Positions 25,838 to 33,486 of a stretch of DNA of 64,000 bases are shown one piece after another. The notes beneath the pieces were generated by a model, which made no database searches, had not been told where the DNA came from, and saw only the letters and a program-made list of their open reading frames with translations. Location of the stretch: assembly GCF_044803115.1 (NCBI RefSeq), contig NZ_CP085224.1, positions 3,224,001-3,288,000 on the forward strand, written 5' to 3'. This stretch comes from Caenispirillum salinarum_A (GTDB lineage: Bacteria; Pseudomonadota; Alphaproteobacteria; Rhodospirillales; Rhodospirillaceae). Each line of letters opens with the position of its first letter. Within the stretch, counting starts at the first letter, position 1. A program made the translations under genes and the position numbers.

Positions 25838-25903
25838 TCCTCTGCCCTTCGTCTTGGAGGAATGGCAATACAGCAGAAGGTCCGGCTCCCCGTCAACGAA
25901 AGC

Positions 25904-25926
25904 GGGAGCGGCCGGCGGCCGCTCCC
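25904..25926 (-). terminator. Hairpin between ccr and the ScfR-type regulator
   Basis: A perfect 10-bp inverted repeat (GGGAGCGGCC, 25904-25913, with 25917-25926) and a 3-base loop begin 13 bases past the ccr stop. The downstream strand reads GCTTTCGTT, a weak U-tract. It probably ends or attenuates the ccr transcript before the regulator gene. Confidence 0.6.
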
Positions 25927-25938
25927 CTGTCGATCGGG

Positions 25939-27720
25939 TCATTCGGCGGCGGTGCGCGCCGTTTCCGACACCATGCGGCGCATCACGTCACCGGTGGCGA
26001 TGATGCCGACGGCCTTGCCGTTCTCGGTCACCACCAGGTGGTGGACCCGGTGGCCGGTCATGAACGACACCGCCTGCGTCAGGGTCACGTCCGCCTCCAC
26101 AGTGTAGGGGTCGGGCGTCATGACCTGCTTCACGGCCGTCTCATGGACGACCTGCGTCGGCCGCCCCTGCCCCGCCAGCACCACGTCGGTGTGCGAGACG
26201 ATGCCCACCGGCTTGCCCTGGTCGGCGACCACGACGGCAGTGGTGTTGCGCTCCAGCATGAGGCGCGCGGCGGTCGCCAGCGTGTCGTCCGGGCCGACCA
26301 TGGACATGTCGCGCACCATGATGTCGCGCACCGTCGCGCCGTCGTTGGCGCCGCCGGCCGCCTCGGCGGTCTCGGCCGCCTCCACGTCCTCCAGCGGGAT
26401 GGACACCGGCACCAGGCGCGGCAGGTCGTCGGCCTGGTGGGCCGGCATGTCCGGGTGCGGCAGCGGCATCGGCTCGTCCGCCGTCTTGCCCAGGCCGAAC
26501 TCCTTGGCGCCGACCAGCACGCCCATGTTGCCGTGCGGGTGCTTGTTCTCGTACATGAGCTGGTGTGCGTCGGGGATCTGGTCCCAGGTGAAGCCCTGCG
26601 ACAGGCACGGGTCGATCAGGCCCTCGAGAACCATGTCGTTGAAGGCGTAGCACTGGGCATCGTTGGCGAAGTGCGAGCCCTGAACGCGCTTCTGGCGCAT
26701 CCACATGTAGCGCAGGTCGACGGTGGCGTTGTAGCCGGTGGTGCCGGCGCAGATGGCGACCATGCCGCCGGTGTCGCAGACGAACAGCGAGGTCGGGATG
26801 GTGGTCTCGCCGGGGTGCTCGAAGACGATGCGCGGCTGCTTCTTCTCGCCCAGCACCTCCCAGATGGCCTTGCCGAAAGAGCGCACGCCCTTGAGCCAGG
26901 TGTTGTAGCCCGCCGTGTCCTTCCAGTGCGGCAGCATGCCCCAGTGGTCGAAGTTCTTGCGGTTGATGCAGCCCTTGGCGCCCAGCTGCTGGCAGTAGTC
27001 GAACTTGTCCTCGCCGGAGACGACGGCAATGGGCACCGCGCCCTTGGCCTTCGCGATCTGGATGGCCATGGAGCCGAGGCCGCCGGCGCCGCCCCAGATC
27101 AGCGCCACGTCGCCTTCGCGGATGGCGTGCTCGCTCCAGCCCATCAGCATCCGGTAGGCGGTGGCGCCGACCAGCATGTAGGCCGCCGCCTCTTCCCAGG
27201 TCAGGTGCTTGGGCTTGGGTGCGCACTGGGTGCCCTTGACCTTGGTGAACTGCGCGAAGCTGCCGTAGTTGGTCTCGTAGCCCCAGATGCGGTAGGTGGG
27301 GGAATACATCTGGTCGACGCCGGCCTGCACGCTGGGGCATTCCGGGTCATAGGTGCCGCAGTGGACGACGACCTCGTCGCCGACCTTCACGTTGGTGACC
27401 TTCTTGCCCACCTTGTAGACGATGCCCGAGGCATCGGAGCCACCGATGTGGAACTCTTCCGGCTCGCCGGCCTTGTTGCGTGCGGCGATGACGTTGACGG
27501 GGATGCCGAGGCCGGCCCAGACGTTGTTGTAGTTGACGCCGGCCGCCATGACGTAGACGAGGCAGTCGTAATCGCCGATTTCCGGCACATCCACGACTTC
27601 CTTCTCGAACGCCTTCATCGGCTCGCCGAACCGCTCGGGGCGGATCAGCCACGCGTGCATCTTGGCCGGCACTTCACCGATGGGCGGCATCTCGCCGATG
27701 TCGTACAGGTCCTTGGTCAT
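25939..27720 (-). CDS. ccr: Crotonyl-CoA carboxylase/reductase fused to a C-terminal CBS-domain pair
   Basis: 593 residues. Residues 1 to about 445 are a complete Ccr of the NADPH-dependent MDR superfamily. Markers are MAAGVNYNNVWAGLG, IWGYETNYGSFAQF, LIWGGAGGLGSMAIQIAKA (nucleotide loop), EHPGE and YENKHPHGNMGVLV. The enzyme reductively carboxylates crotonyl-CoA to ethylmalonyl-CoA in the ethylmalonyl-CoA pathway for acetate assimilation. A Glu/Ala-rich linker (446-462) leads into two CBS motifs (about 465-515 and 530-588; TVRDIMVRDMSMV, GIVSHTDVV, GIIATGDVMRRM). Ordinary Ccr proteins end near residue 430. CBS pairs bind adenine nucleotides, so energy-state control is plausible. The start at 27720 was chosen over the frame extension to 27825. 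Confidence 0.93.
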   Translation of the reverse strand: MTKDLYDIGEMPPIGEVPAKMHAWLIRPERFGEPMKAFEKEVVDVPEIGDYDCLVYVMAAGVNYNNVWAGLGIPVNVIAARNKAGEPEEFHIGGSDASGIVYKVGKKVTNVKVGDEVVVHCGTYDPECPSVQAGVDQMYSPTYRIWGYETNYGSFAQFTKVKGTQCAPKPKHLTWEEAAAYMLVGATAYRMLMGWSEHAIREGDVALIWGGAGGLGSMAIQIAKAKGAVPIAVVSGEDKFDYCQQLGAKGCINRKNFDHWGMLPHWKDTAGYNTWLKGVRSFGKAIWEVLGEKKQPRIVFEHPGETTIPTSLFVCDTGGMVAICAGTTGYNATVDLRYMWMRQKRVQGSHFANDAQCYAFNDMVLEGLIDPCLSQGFTWDQIPDAHQLMYENKHPHGNMGVLVGAKEFGLGKTADEPMPLPHPDMPAHQADDLPRLVPVSIPLEDVEAAETAEAAGGANDGATVRDIMVRDMSMVGPDDTLATAARLMLERNTTAVVVADQGKPVGIVSHTDVVLAGQGRPTQVVHETAVKQVMTPDPYTVEADVTLTQAVSFMTGHRVHHLVVTENGKAVGIIATGDVMRRMVSETARTAAE

Positions 27721-27795
27721 GGTCGCGTCCCTCGTTTTGTTGCAACGCGATGATGTATGACAAAATTTTCTTTCGCAATGCACAATCTGATGAAA

Positions 27796-27813
27796 ATTTG
27801 CAAACTTGCAAAT
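27796..27813. promoter_or_regulatory. TTTGCAAA-type operator before ccr
   Basis: ATTTGCAAACTTGCAAAT is a near-perfect 18-bp palindrome made of TTTGCAAA (27797-27804) and CTTGCAAA (27805-27812). It lies 76-93 bases before the ccr start in an AT-rich stretch. TTTGCAAA is the half-site reported for RamB and ScfR regulators. The encoded ScfR-type protein at 24389 is therefore the likely binder. Confidence 0.6.
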
Positions 27814-27878
27814 CTCCTGCACCACAAAATGTGAAAATCAGAAAAGTTTGAAAAGGCATCGCTGGCCTGAAAGGGCGC

Positions 27879-27914
27879 AAAAAAAGGCACAGCACGCATC
27901 AATGCGGCTGTGCC
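27879..27914 (-). terminator. Rho-independent terminator of the DUF1127 gene
   Basis: On the minus strand a long stem (GGCACAGC with GCTGTGCC, 27886-27893 and 27907-27914, extended by CGCAT/ATGCG) is followed by seven Ts (27885-27879). It begins 46 bases after the DUF1127 stop. It is the clearest intrinsic terminator in the window. Confidence 0.85.
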
Positions 27915-27960
27915 GAGGCAGTATGGTCGCGGACGCCGGACGGCGCCAGGCTTTGTCATC

Positions 27961-28233
27961 TCAACCGCCCGACAGGCGGGCCCGGTTCCGGCGGCTCTCG
28001 AAGGGCTCGAAGGCACCGCGCGCCACCGCGCCGATGTCACAGCGCTCTATGCCGATATCCTTCAGGTCGCGGTCGGTCATGGCGTGCAACTCCGCGATCT
28101 CGCGGGCGATGCGGCGGCGTTCCGCCAGGGCGTGGAAGGCGCGGACAAACGTTTGCGCCACCGCGCCGAAAACCGTCGGCGTCTGGCGATCAAGGGTCGT
28201 GCCGTCGACGACGGTGGTCAGGGTCTTTTGCAT
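27961..28233 (-). CDS. DUF1127 small protein
   Basis: 90 residues. The core FHALAERRRIAREIAELHAMTDRDLKDIGIERCDI (about 32-66, given by its pattern) is a standard DUF1127 domain: an Arg-rich helix followed by the L-x(2)-M-x-D-x(2)-L-x-D-I-G-I motif. DUF1127 proteins are small alphaproteobacterial regulators, some affecting RNA turnover, phosphate or carbon metabolism; the role here is unknown. The ATG at 28233 has CGGAGGAAA ahead of it. It is monocistronic, with a terminator at 27879-27914 and a four-fold TTCCAC repeat array 70-110 bases upstream. Confidence 0.88.
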   Translation of the reverse strand: MQKTLTTVVDGTTLDRQTPTVFGAVAQTFVRAFHALAERRRIAREIAELHAMTDRDLKDIGIERCDIGAVARGAFEPFESRRNRARLSGG

Positions 28234-28300
28234 GATCGTTTCCTCCGGGGGCGAGGGCCGGCCCCATGCCGTCCTCCCATGCCCCCACGATGGCGCGCGC

Positions 28301-28347
28301 CAGTGGAAGCAGCCGTGGAAAGCGGCGTGGAATCGCCGTGGAATCCG
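28301..28347 (-). promoter_or_regulatory. TTCCAC direct-repeat array A, before the DUF1127 gene
   Basis: Four copies of GTGGAA on the plus strand (TTCCAC towards DUF1127) start at 28303, 28315, 28327 and 28338, spaced 12, 12 and 11 bp. They are flanked by C(C/A) and by AGCG or TCCG. The array lies in the gap between DUF1127 (start 28233) and the giant regulator (start 28451). The same unit and spacing recur at 36725-36775. Helical-turn direct repeats near promoters are the binding style of SARP/BTAD regulators. Confidence 0.65.
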
Positions 28348-28450
28348 CATCGCCGCCTTTCGGATGAACCACCGCATACGGCTTTCGCGCGCGGTGGGCG
28401 TCGCGGCGCTTTGCTAAACTTCCGGCTTGAACGGCAGCGGACGCCGGCTC

Positions 28451-31400
28451 ATGGACGGACGGCTGGAGATCGCGGTGCTGGGCGACCTGCGGGTCACCCG
28501 CGGCGGCGAGGCGGCGGCATTGCCGCCCTCGCGCAAGACCCGTGCGCTGCTCGCCTATCTGGCGGTGGTCGACCGGCCCCAGCGGCGCGAGCGCCTGTGC
28601 GAGATGTTCTGGGACATTCCCGACGATCCGCGCGGCGCCCTGCGCTGGAGCCTTTCGAAGCTGCGCCGCATCGTCGACGACGAGGGCCGCGCCCGCCTGG
28701 ACGCACAGCGCGACACCGTCTTCCTCCATACCGACGGCATCGACCTGGACCTGGACCGCGTCGCCGGCCTGGACCCCGAGCGGCTGGACGTCGTGGAGAC
28801 GTCCACCCTGGAAGATGCCGTGTCGGCCTTCCGGGGCGGTTTCCTGGAAGACCTCTACCTGTCCAACTGTCCCGAGTTCGAGGCATGGCGCACAGCCAAC
28901 GCCAACGGGCTGGAAATCCTGCGCCTGCGCCAGCTGCGGGAGCTGATCGGCCGGTTGCGCGACCACCCGGACCGCGCCCTGCCCCACGCCCACGCCCTGC
29001 GCGCCCTCAGCCCCGAGGACGAGGATCTGGCGCGTGAGGTCGAGGCCGTGGCGGCCGCCGCACGGGCCGCCGCCGGGACGGCGCGGCTGACAGCGCCTCT
29101 CCAGCCTCCCCCGCCGCCCCCGCCCCCGGCACCGGCCGATGCGCCGGAGGAGGACATCCGGTTCTGCACCACGCGCGACGGCCTGCGCATCGCCTGGGCC
29201 CCGGCCGGTGCCGGGCCGCCCCTGCTGCGGGCCGGACACTGGATGTCCCACTTACGCTACGACCGCGAAAGCCCCGTCTGGCGCCACTGGATCAAGGCGC
29301 TCTCGGACGGCCACACCTTCATCCGCTATGACGAGCGCTGCTGCGGCCTGTCCGGCACCGCGGAAGATGTCTCGTTCAAGGCCATGGTGGGCGACCTGGA
29401 GGCGGTTGCCGACGCCGCCGGGCATGACCGCTTCGCCCTGCTCGGCATCTCGCAGGGGGCGGCGGTGGCGGTGGCCTACGCCGTGCGCCATCCAGACCGC
29501 GTGTCGCACCTGATCCTCTACGGCGGCTACGTCCAGGGATGGCGCAAGCGCGGCAATCCCGGCGAGATCGCCTCGCGCGAGGCCATGGCCGTGCTCATGC
29601 GCGAGGGATGGGGGCAGAACCATCCGCTATTCCGCCAGTTGTTCACCTCGCTGTTCATCCCCGGTGCGACGCCAGAGCAGATGGCGTGGCTCAACGACCT
29701 GCAACTGCGCACCATGTCGCCCGCCGACGCCTATCGGCTTCAGGCAAGCTTTGGAGAGGTCGACGTCTCGGCCCTGCTAGACCGCGTGACCGTGCCGACG
29801 CTGGTGCTGCACGCCCGCGAGGACGGCGTCGCGCCGCAGGAGCAGGGCCGCGCCTTCGCCCGCGGCATCGCCGGCGCGCGCTTCGTGGAACTGGACAGCG
29901 CCAACCACATCCTGCTGGACGGCGAACCGGCTTTCGACCATTTCCGGCGCGAGTTGCGCGCGTTCACCGCCGCCGAGCAACCGCGCCCCCAGGCGGCCGC
30001 ATCCCCTCCGGCTCCAGCCCCCGACCAGTCCCGCAAGCAGGTGACTGTCCTGGCGCTGGAAATCGTCAGCCCGTTGACCGCCTTCGAGGACGATGACCCC
30101 GAGGCCGCTCTCGCCCTCATGGACCCGCTGATGGCCGCCACCCGCCGCGCCGTTGAGGACGCGGGAGGCGTGGTCATCGGTGCCGATCCCTCGGGCCTCA
30201 CAGCCCTGTTCGGAGCGCCGGTGGCCCAGGAGGGGCACGCCTGGCAAGCCTGCCGCGCCGCGCTGGCCATCCGCGACGCCGTGTCCGCCCTGAGCGGCGG
30301 AAGCGCCCGGATGCGCGCCGGCATCGATACGGGCGAGGCGGTGGTGCGCGGCTCGGGCACCCTGGCCGCCTTCAACGGCGGGCTGGAGGTGGCCGGGGCG
30401 CCCGTGCGCTTCGCCCGCACACTGACGGGCTGCCTGAAGCGCGCCGCCATCGCGGCCACCGACCGCGCCCGAGCCGCCGCCGGCGGCTCGGTCCGCACCG
30501 AGCCCCTGCCCCGCTCCGACTGTCCCGGCTGGAGCCGCGACCGTCCGGTGTTCGAGATTCTGGAGGAGAACCGCGCGCTCAGTCGCTGGCACCTGCGCGC
30601 CAGCCGCAGCCTGACGCCCATGGTGGGACGGGAAACCGAGCTGCAACTGCTGGCGCGCGCGCTCGGCCGGGCGCGGGCCGGGCACGGGCAGGTGGTGGGC
30701 GTGGTGGCCGATCCCGGGCTGGGCAAGTCGCGCCTGACCCACGAATTCCTGGCGTCGGAAGCGGTCGCCGGCTGCATCCTGGTGGAGGTCGGCGCGCTGG
30801 AGTTCGATGCCAACGTCAGCCACGGCGTGTTGCGTAAGCTGGTCCGCGCGCTTCTCGGCATCGGCGAGAGCGGTCCGCCCGAGGCCGCCCACGCCGCCGT
30901 CGCCCGTCGCCTGTCCGCCCTGCCGGGACCGGAGGCGCTGATGCCGCCGCTGCTCTTCGCCCTGGACCAGGCGCCCGACGATGCCGCCTGGGATACGCAG
31001 GACGCCGGCGCCCGGCGCGACCGCATGGCCGAGGCCGTGCGGGTCCTCCTGTCGCTGGAAGCCCGCCGCGCGCCGGTGGTTCTGCTGGTGGAGGACCTGC
31101 ACTGGATGGACCCCGGCAGCGAGGCGGTGCTCGCCCGCGTGGTGGAGGGGCTGGACGCGCTGGGTGTGCTGCTGCTGCTCACCTACCGGCCGGAATACCA
31201 TCCGCCGTGGTCGGGTCGCAGCAGCTTCCAGCCCCTGCGCCTGGACCCGCTGGACCGGTGGGAGACGCAGGAACTGGTGCGCGCCCTGATCGGCGACGAC
31301 CCCAGCGTCGCTACGCTGACACCGCTGCTGGTGGAGCGCGCCGATGGCGTGCCGCTGTTCGCCGAGGAGACCGTGCACACCCTGGTCCAGGACGGCCGGC

Positions 31401-33046
31401 TGGAGGGCCGCCCCAGCCGCTACCGCGCGTTGGTGCCCGTGACGGCGGTGGAAGTGCCGCCGACCGTGCAATCGGTCATAGCCGCCCGCATCGACCGGCT
31501 GGTGGAGGATGACCGCCACCTGCTCCAGGCCGCCGCCGTGGTCGGCAAGGACGTGCCGGTGACGCTGCTGAAGGCCGTGGCCGACCTGCCGCCGGACCGG
31601 CTGGCGGCGGCGCTGGCGCGGCTTCAGGCGGCGGAATTCCTGTTCGAGACCCAGTGCTACCCGGAGCGCGAATACACCTTCAAGCACGCCATCACCCACG
31701 ATGTCGCCTATGCCTCGCTGCTGCGCGACCGGCGGCGGACGATTCATGCCGGTGTGCTCGCGGCCATGGAAGACCTCTACGCCGGGCGGCTGACCGACCA
31801 CATCGAAAAGCTGGCCGCCCACGCGACGGAGGCGGAAGCCTGGGACAAGGCGGCGCGCTACCTGATGGACGCCGCCGACCGCGCCATCGACCGCTCCGCC
31901 TACGCAGCCGCGGCGCAGGCGCTGGAAGCGGCGGCGCGGGCGCTGGCGGCGCTGCCCGAAACGCCGGAGACCCTGCGCCGCGCCGTCGACATCCGCACCC
32001 GCATGCGCCCGGCGCTGGACGGCATCGGCGCCTTCCATGCCGCCTTCGAGCGGCTGAAGGAGGGCCGTTCCCTGGCGGCCCGACTGGACGACCCGGAGCG
32101 GCTGGCCCAGGTGCTCCTGCACACCAGCTACATTGAAAGCACCCACGGCCGCCTGGACGATGCCATCGCCACCGCCGATGCGCTGAAGGCGCTCGCCAAG
32201 GCCAAGGGGCTGGAGCGGTACGGGCGGGAGGCGGACCTCGCGGCGTCCCAGGCGCTTCTGCTACGGTCCGATGCGACGGCGGCGGAGCGTCGGCTGGCGC
32301 CTCATCACGACCACTTTATCGGCCTGCGGGCGGACCGCTTCGGCCAGTTCGGCACGCGGTCGGTCTGGTACCTGGGCCATGCGGCTCTGACGGCGGCCTA
32401 TCTGGGGGATGCGGCGCGGGCGCGCGCCCTTTCCGATCAGGCGGCAACGCTGGCGGCGGAGACGGGGCGGCCCTTCGACACCTTCTTCGCGACCTACTTC
32501 CGCACGCGCGGCCTTCTGCTGACCGACGCCCGGGCCATCGACATCCCGGCGGTGGAGGCGGCGGCAGCCGACTGCCGCGAGCGCCCCAAGCTGATCTTCC
32601 AGAGCTGGCTTCTGGCGACGCTCGGCCATGCGCAGCTTCTGCGCGGCGAGGACGCGGCGGCCGTCGTCACGCTGGACGCCGCCCGCGCGGCGGCGGACCG
32701 CTTCCACATGCCGCAGTTCCGGGACTACGCGACCGTCGCCCGGGCCTGCTGCCCGACCGCCCCCGGCACCGACCCTGGCGCCCGCCGCGCCGCCCTGCGC
32801 GAGGCCCTGGCGCTGGCCGAGGCCATGCGCGACCGCTGGCTGCGCGTGCAGGTGCTCCGCGCGCTGGCCGATGCCCTGGCTGAGACAGGACAGGCATCCG
32901 AGGCCGCCGCCCTTCTCGACGACGCCCTGCGCACGGCGGAAGCCAATGGATACCAACTGGAGGCCGCCTGTTGCCGGTCGGCCCTGAAGACGCATGGCGG
33001 CGCGGCGCCTAGGGTGACGGCAACGTCTCCCGCTCCCGAACGATGA
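28451..33046 (+). CDS. Giant multidomain regulator: winged helix/BTAD - alpha/beta hydrolase - degenerate cyclase - AAA ATPase - TPR
   Basis: 1531 residues. Residues 1-95 are an OmpR/SARP-type winged helix and about 100-210 a BTAD helical repeat region. A proline run (218-226) leads into an alpha/beta hydrolase (about 235-505) with an intact triad: Ser334 in GISQG, Asp458 in REDGV and His486 in SANH. Residues about 525-705 align with class III cyclases, but the metal Asp is Glu537 and GDG is replaced by PSG, so it is probably inactive. A STAND-like ATPase follows (Walker A ADPGLGKSRL, about 753-762; Walker B VVLLVEDLHW), then TPR-like helices to the end. A TTG at 28427 is an alternative start. 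The 3' end overlaps the convergent haemoglobin gene by 38 bases. It probably integrates a small-molecule signal into transcription; ligand and targets are unknown. Confidence 0.88.
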   Translation: MDGRLEIAVLGDLRVTRGGEAAALPPSRKTRALLAYLAVVDRPQRRERLCEMFWDIPDDPRGALRWSLSKLRRIVDDEGRARLDAQRDTVFLHTDGIDLDLDRVAGLDPERLDVVETSTLEDAVSAFRGGFLEDLYLSNCPEFEAWRTANANGLEILRLRQLRELIGRLRDHPDRALPHAHALRALSPEDEDLAREVEAVAAAARAAAGTARLTAPLQPPPPPPPPAPADAPEEDIRFCTTRDGLRIAWAPAGAGPPLLRAGHWMSHLRYDRESPVWRHWIKALSDGHTFIRYDERCCGLSGTAEDVSFKAMVGDLEAVADAAGHDRFALLGISQGAAVAVAYAVRHPDRVSHLILYGGYVQGWRKRGNPGEIASREAMAVLMREGWGQNHPLFRQLFTSLFIPGATPEQMAWLNDLQLRTMSPADAYRLQASFGEVDVSALLDRVTVPTLVLHAREDGVAPQEQGRAFARGIAGARFVELDSANHILLDGEPAFDHFRRELRAFTAAEQPRPQAAASPPAPAPDQSRKQVTVLALEIVSPLTAFEDDDPEAALALMDPLMAATRRAVEDAGGVVIGADPSGLTALFGAPVAQEGHAWQACRAALAIRDAVSALSGGSARMRAGIDTGEAVVRGSGTLAAFNGGLEVAGAPVRFARTLTGCLKRAAIAATDRARAAAGGSVRTEPLPRSDCPGWSRDRPVFEILEENRALSRWHLRASRSLTPMVGRETELQLLARALGRARAGHGQVVGVVADPGLGKSRLTHEFLASEAVAGCILVEVGALEFDANVSHGVLRKLVRALLGIGESGPPEAAHAAVARRLSALPGPEALMPPLLFALDQAPDDAAWDTQDAGARRDRMAEAVRVLLSLEARRAPVVLLVEDLHWMDPGSEAVLARVVEGLDALGVLLLLTYRPEYHPPWSGRSSFQPLRLDPLDRWETQELVRALIGDDPSVATLTPLLVERADGVPLFAEETVHTLVQDGRLEGRPSRYRALVPVTAVEVPPTVQSVIAARIDRLVEDDRHLLQAAAVVGKDVPVTLLKAVADLPPDRLAAALARLQAAEFLFETQCYPEREYTFKHAITHDVAYASLLRDRRRTIHAGVLAAMEDLYAGRLTDHIEKLAAHATEAEAWDKAARYLMDAADRAIDRSAYAAAAQALEAAARALAALPETPETLRRAVDIRTRMRPALDGIGAFHAAFERLKEGRSLAARLDDPERLAQVLLHTSYIESTHGRLDDAIATADALKALAKAKGLERYGREADLAASQALLLRSDATAAERRLAPHHDHFIGLRADRFGQFGTRSVWYLGHAALTAAYLGDAARARALSDQAATLAAETGRPFDTFFATYFRTRGLLLTDARAIDIPAVEAAAADCRERPKLIFQSWLLATLGHAQLLRGEDAAAVVTLDAARAAADRFHMPQFRDYATVARACCPTAPGTDPGARRAALREALALAEAMRDRWLRVQVLRALADALAETGQASEAAALLDDALRTAEANGYQLEAACCRSALKTHGGAAPRVTATSPAPER

Positions 33047-33386
33047 GCGGGCGGCGCCGGTGCAATTCGGCCATCACCTGCGCGACGTCGGCGGCGGGAA
33101 CCGCATGGGCGTGCAGCGTCTCTTCCAGCACGGCCATCATCTCGTCGAAATCGACGGCGCGGATGTTCAGCCCGGCGTGGGCCTCGCGCAGCCGCCCGTC
33201 CGACTGCGCCGCCGGGCCGCCCATGACGCTGCCCAGAAAGCGCGCCTGGTGGTCGACCAGCCGCGCCATGTCGGTGTTGGCGAAGAAGACCGCCAGGCGC
33301 TCGTGCTTCAGCACCCGGTCGTAGAAGTCGAAGACGAGGCGCGCGACGGCGGCGGGCCCGCCGAGGCGGGCGTAGAGCGTGTCCAT
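33009..33386 (-). CDS. Truncated haemoglobin, group I-like
   Basis: 125 residues. It has the 2-over-2 globin landmarks: LYARLGGPAAVARLVFDFYDRVL with the B10 Tyr at about 22, the HQARFLGSVMGGP segment, and the proximal His70 in REAHAGLNI. Such proteins bind O2 or NO, and some detoxify nitric oxide, which would fit the nitrate reductase encoded here (inference). It converges on the giant regulator gene, and the last 38 bases of both coding regions overlap. Confidence 0.9.
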   Translation of the reverse strand: MDTLYARLGGPAAVARLVFDFYDRVLKHERLAVFFANTDMARLVDHQARFLGSVMGGPAAQSDGRLREAHAGLNIRAVDFDEMMAVLEETLHAHAVPAADVAQVMAELHRRRPLIVRERETLPSP

Positions 33387-33436
33387 GACGGCGGCTCCAC
33401 GATGCGGCCACGCGCCCGCACCCGGCGGCGGGCGGC

Positions 33437-33453
33437 GGCTTGATCGTCAAGCC
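33437..33453. terminator. Inverted repeat between the flavoprotein and haemoglobin genes
   Basis: GGCTTGA and TCAAGCC (33437-33443 with 33447-33453) surround a 3-base loop, with partly complementary GGCGG/CCGCC flanks. It lies 34 bases past the stop of the minus-strand flavoprotein gene. No U-tract follows, so it is a weak terminator candidate or a small operator before the haemoglobin gene. Confidence 0.4.
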
Positions 33454-33486
33454 TACCGCCGGCCGCCGGGGCGCGTCCACGGACCA

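Noticed and set aside
26038..27753. 571-codon plus-strand frame opposite ccr
   Set aside because: Composition is His/Val/Asp-rich antisense translation; the opposite strand encodes a complete, conserved enzyme.
33437..33453. TTGA-TCG-TCAA as an FNR-type box before the haemoglobin gene
   Set aside because: The half-sites are only three bases apart, whereas FNR-type boxes need TTGAT-N4-ATCAA spacing; it is better read as a hairpin.
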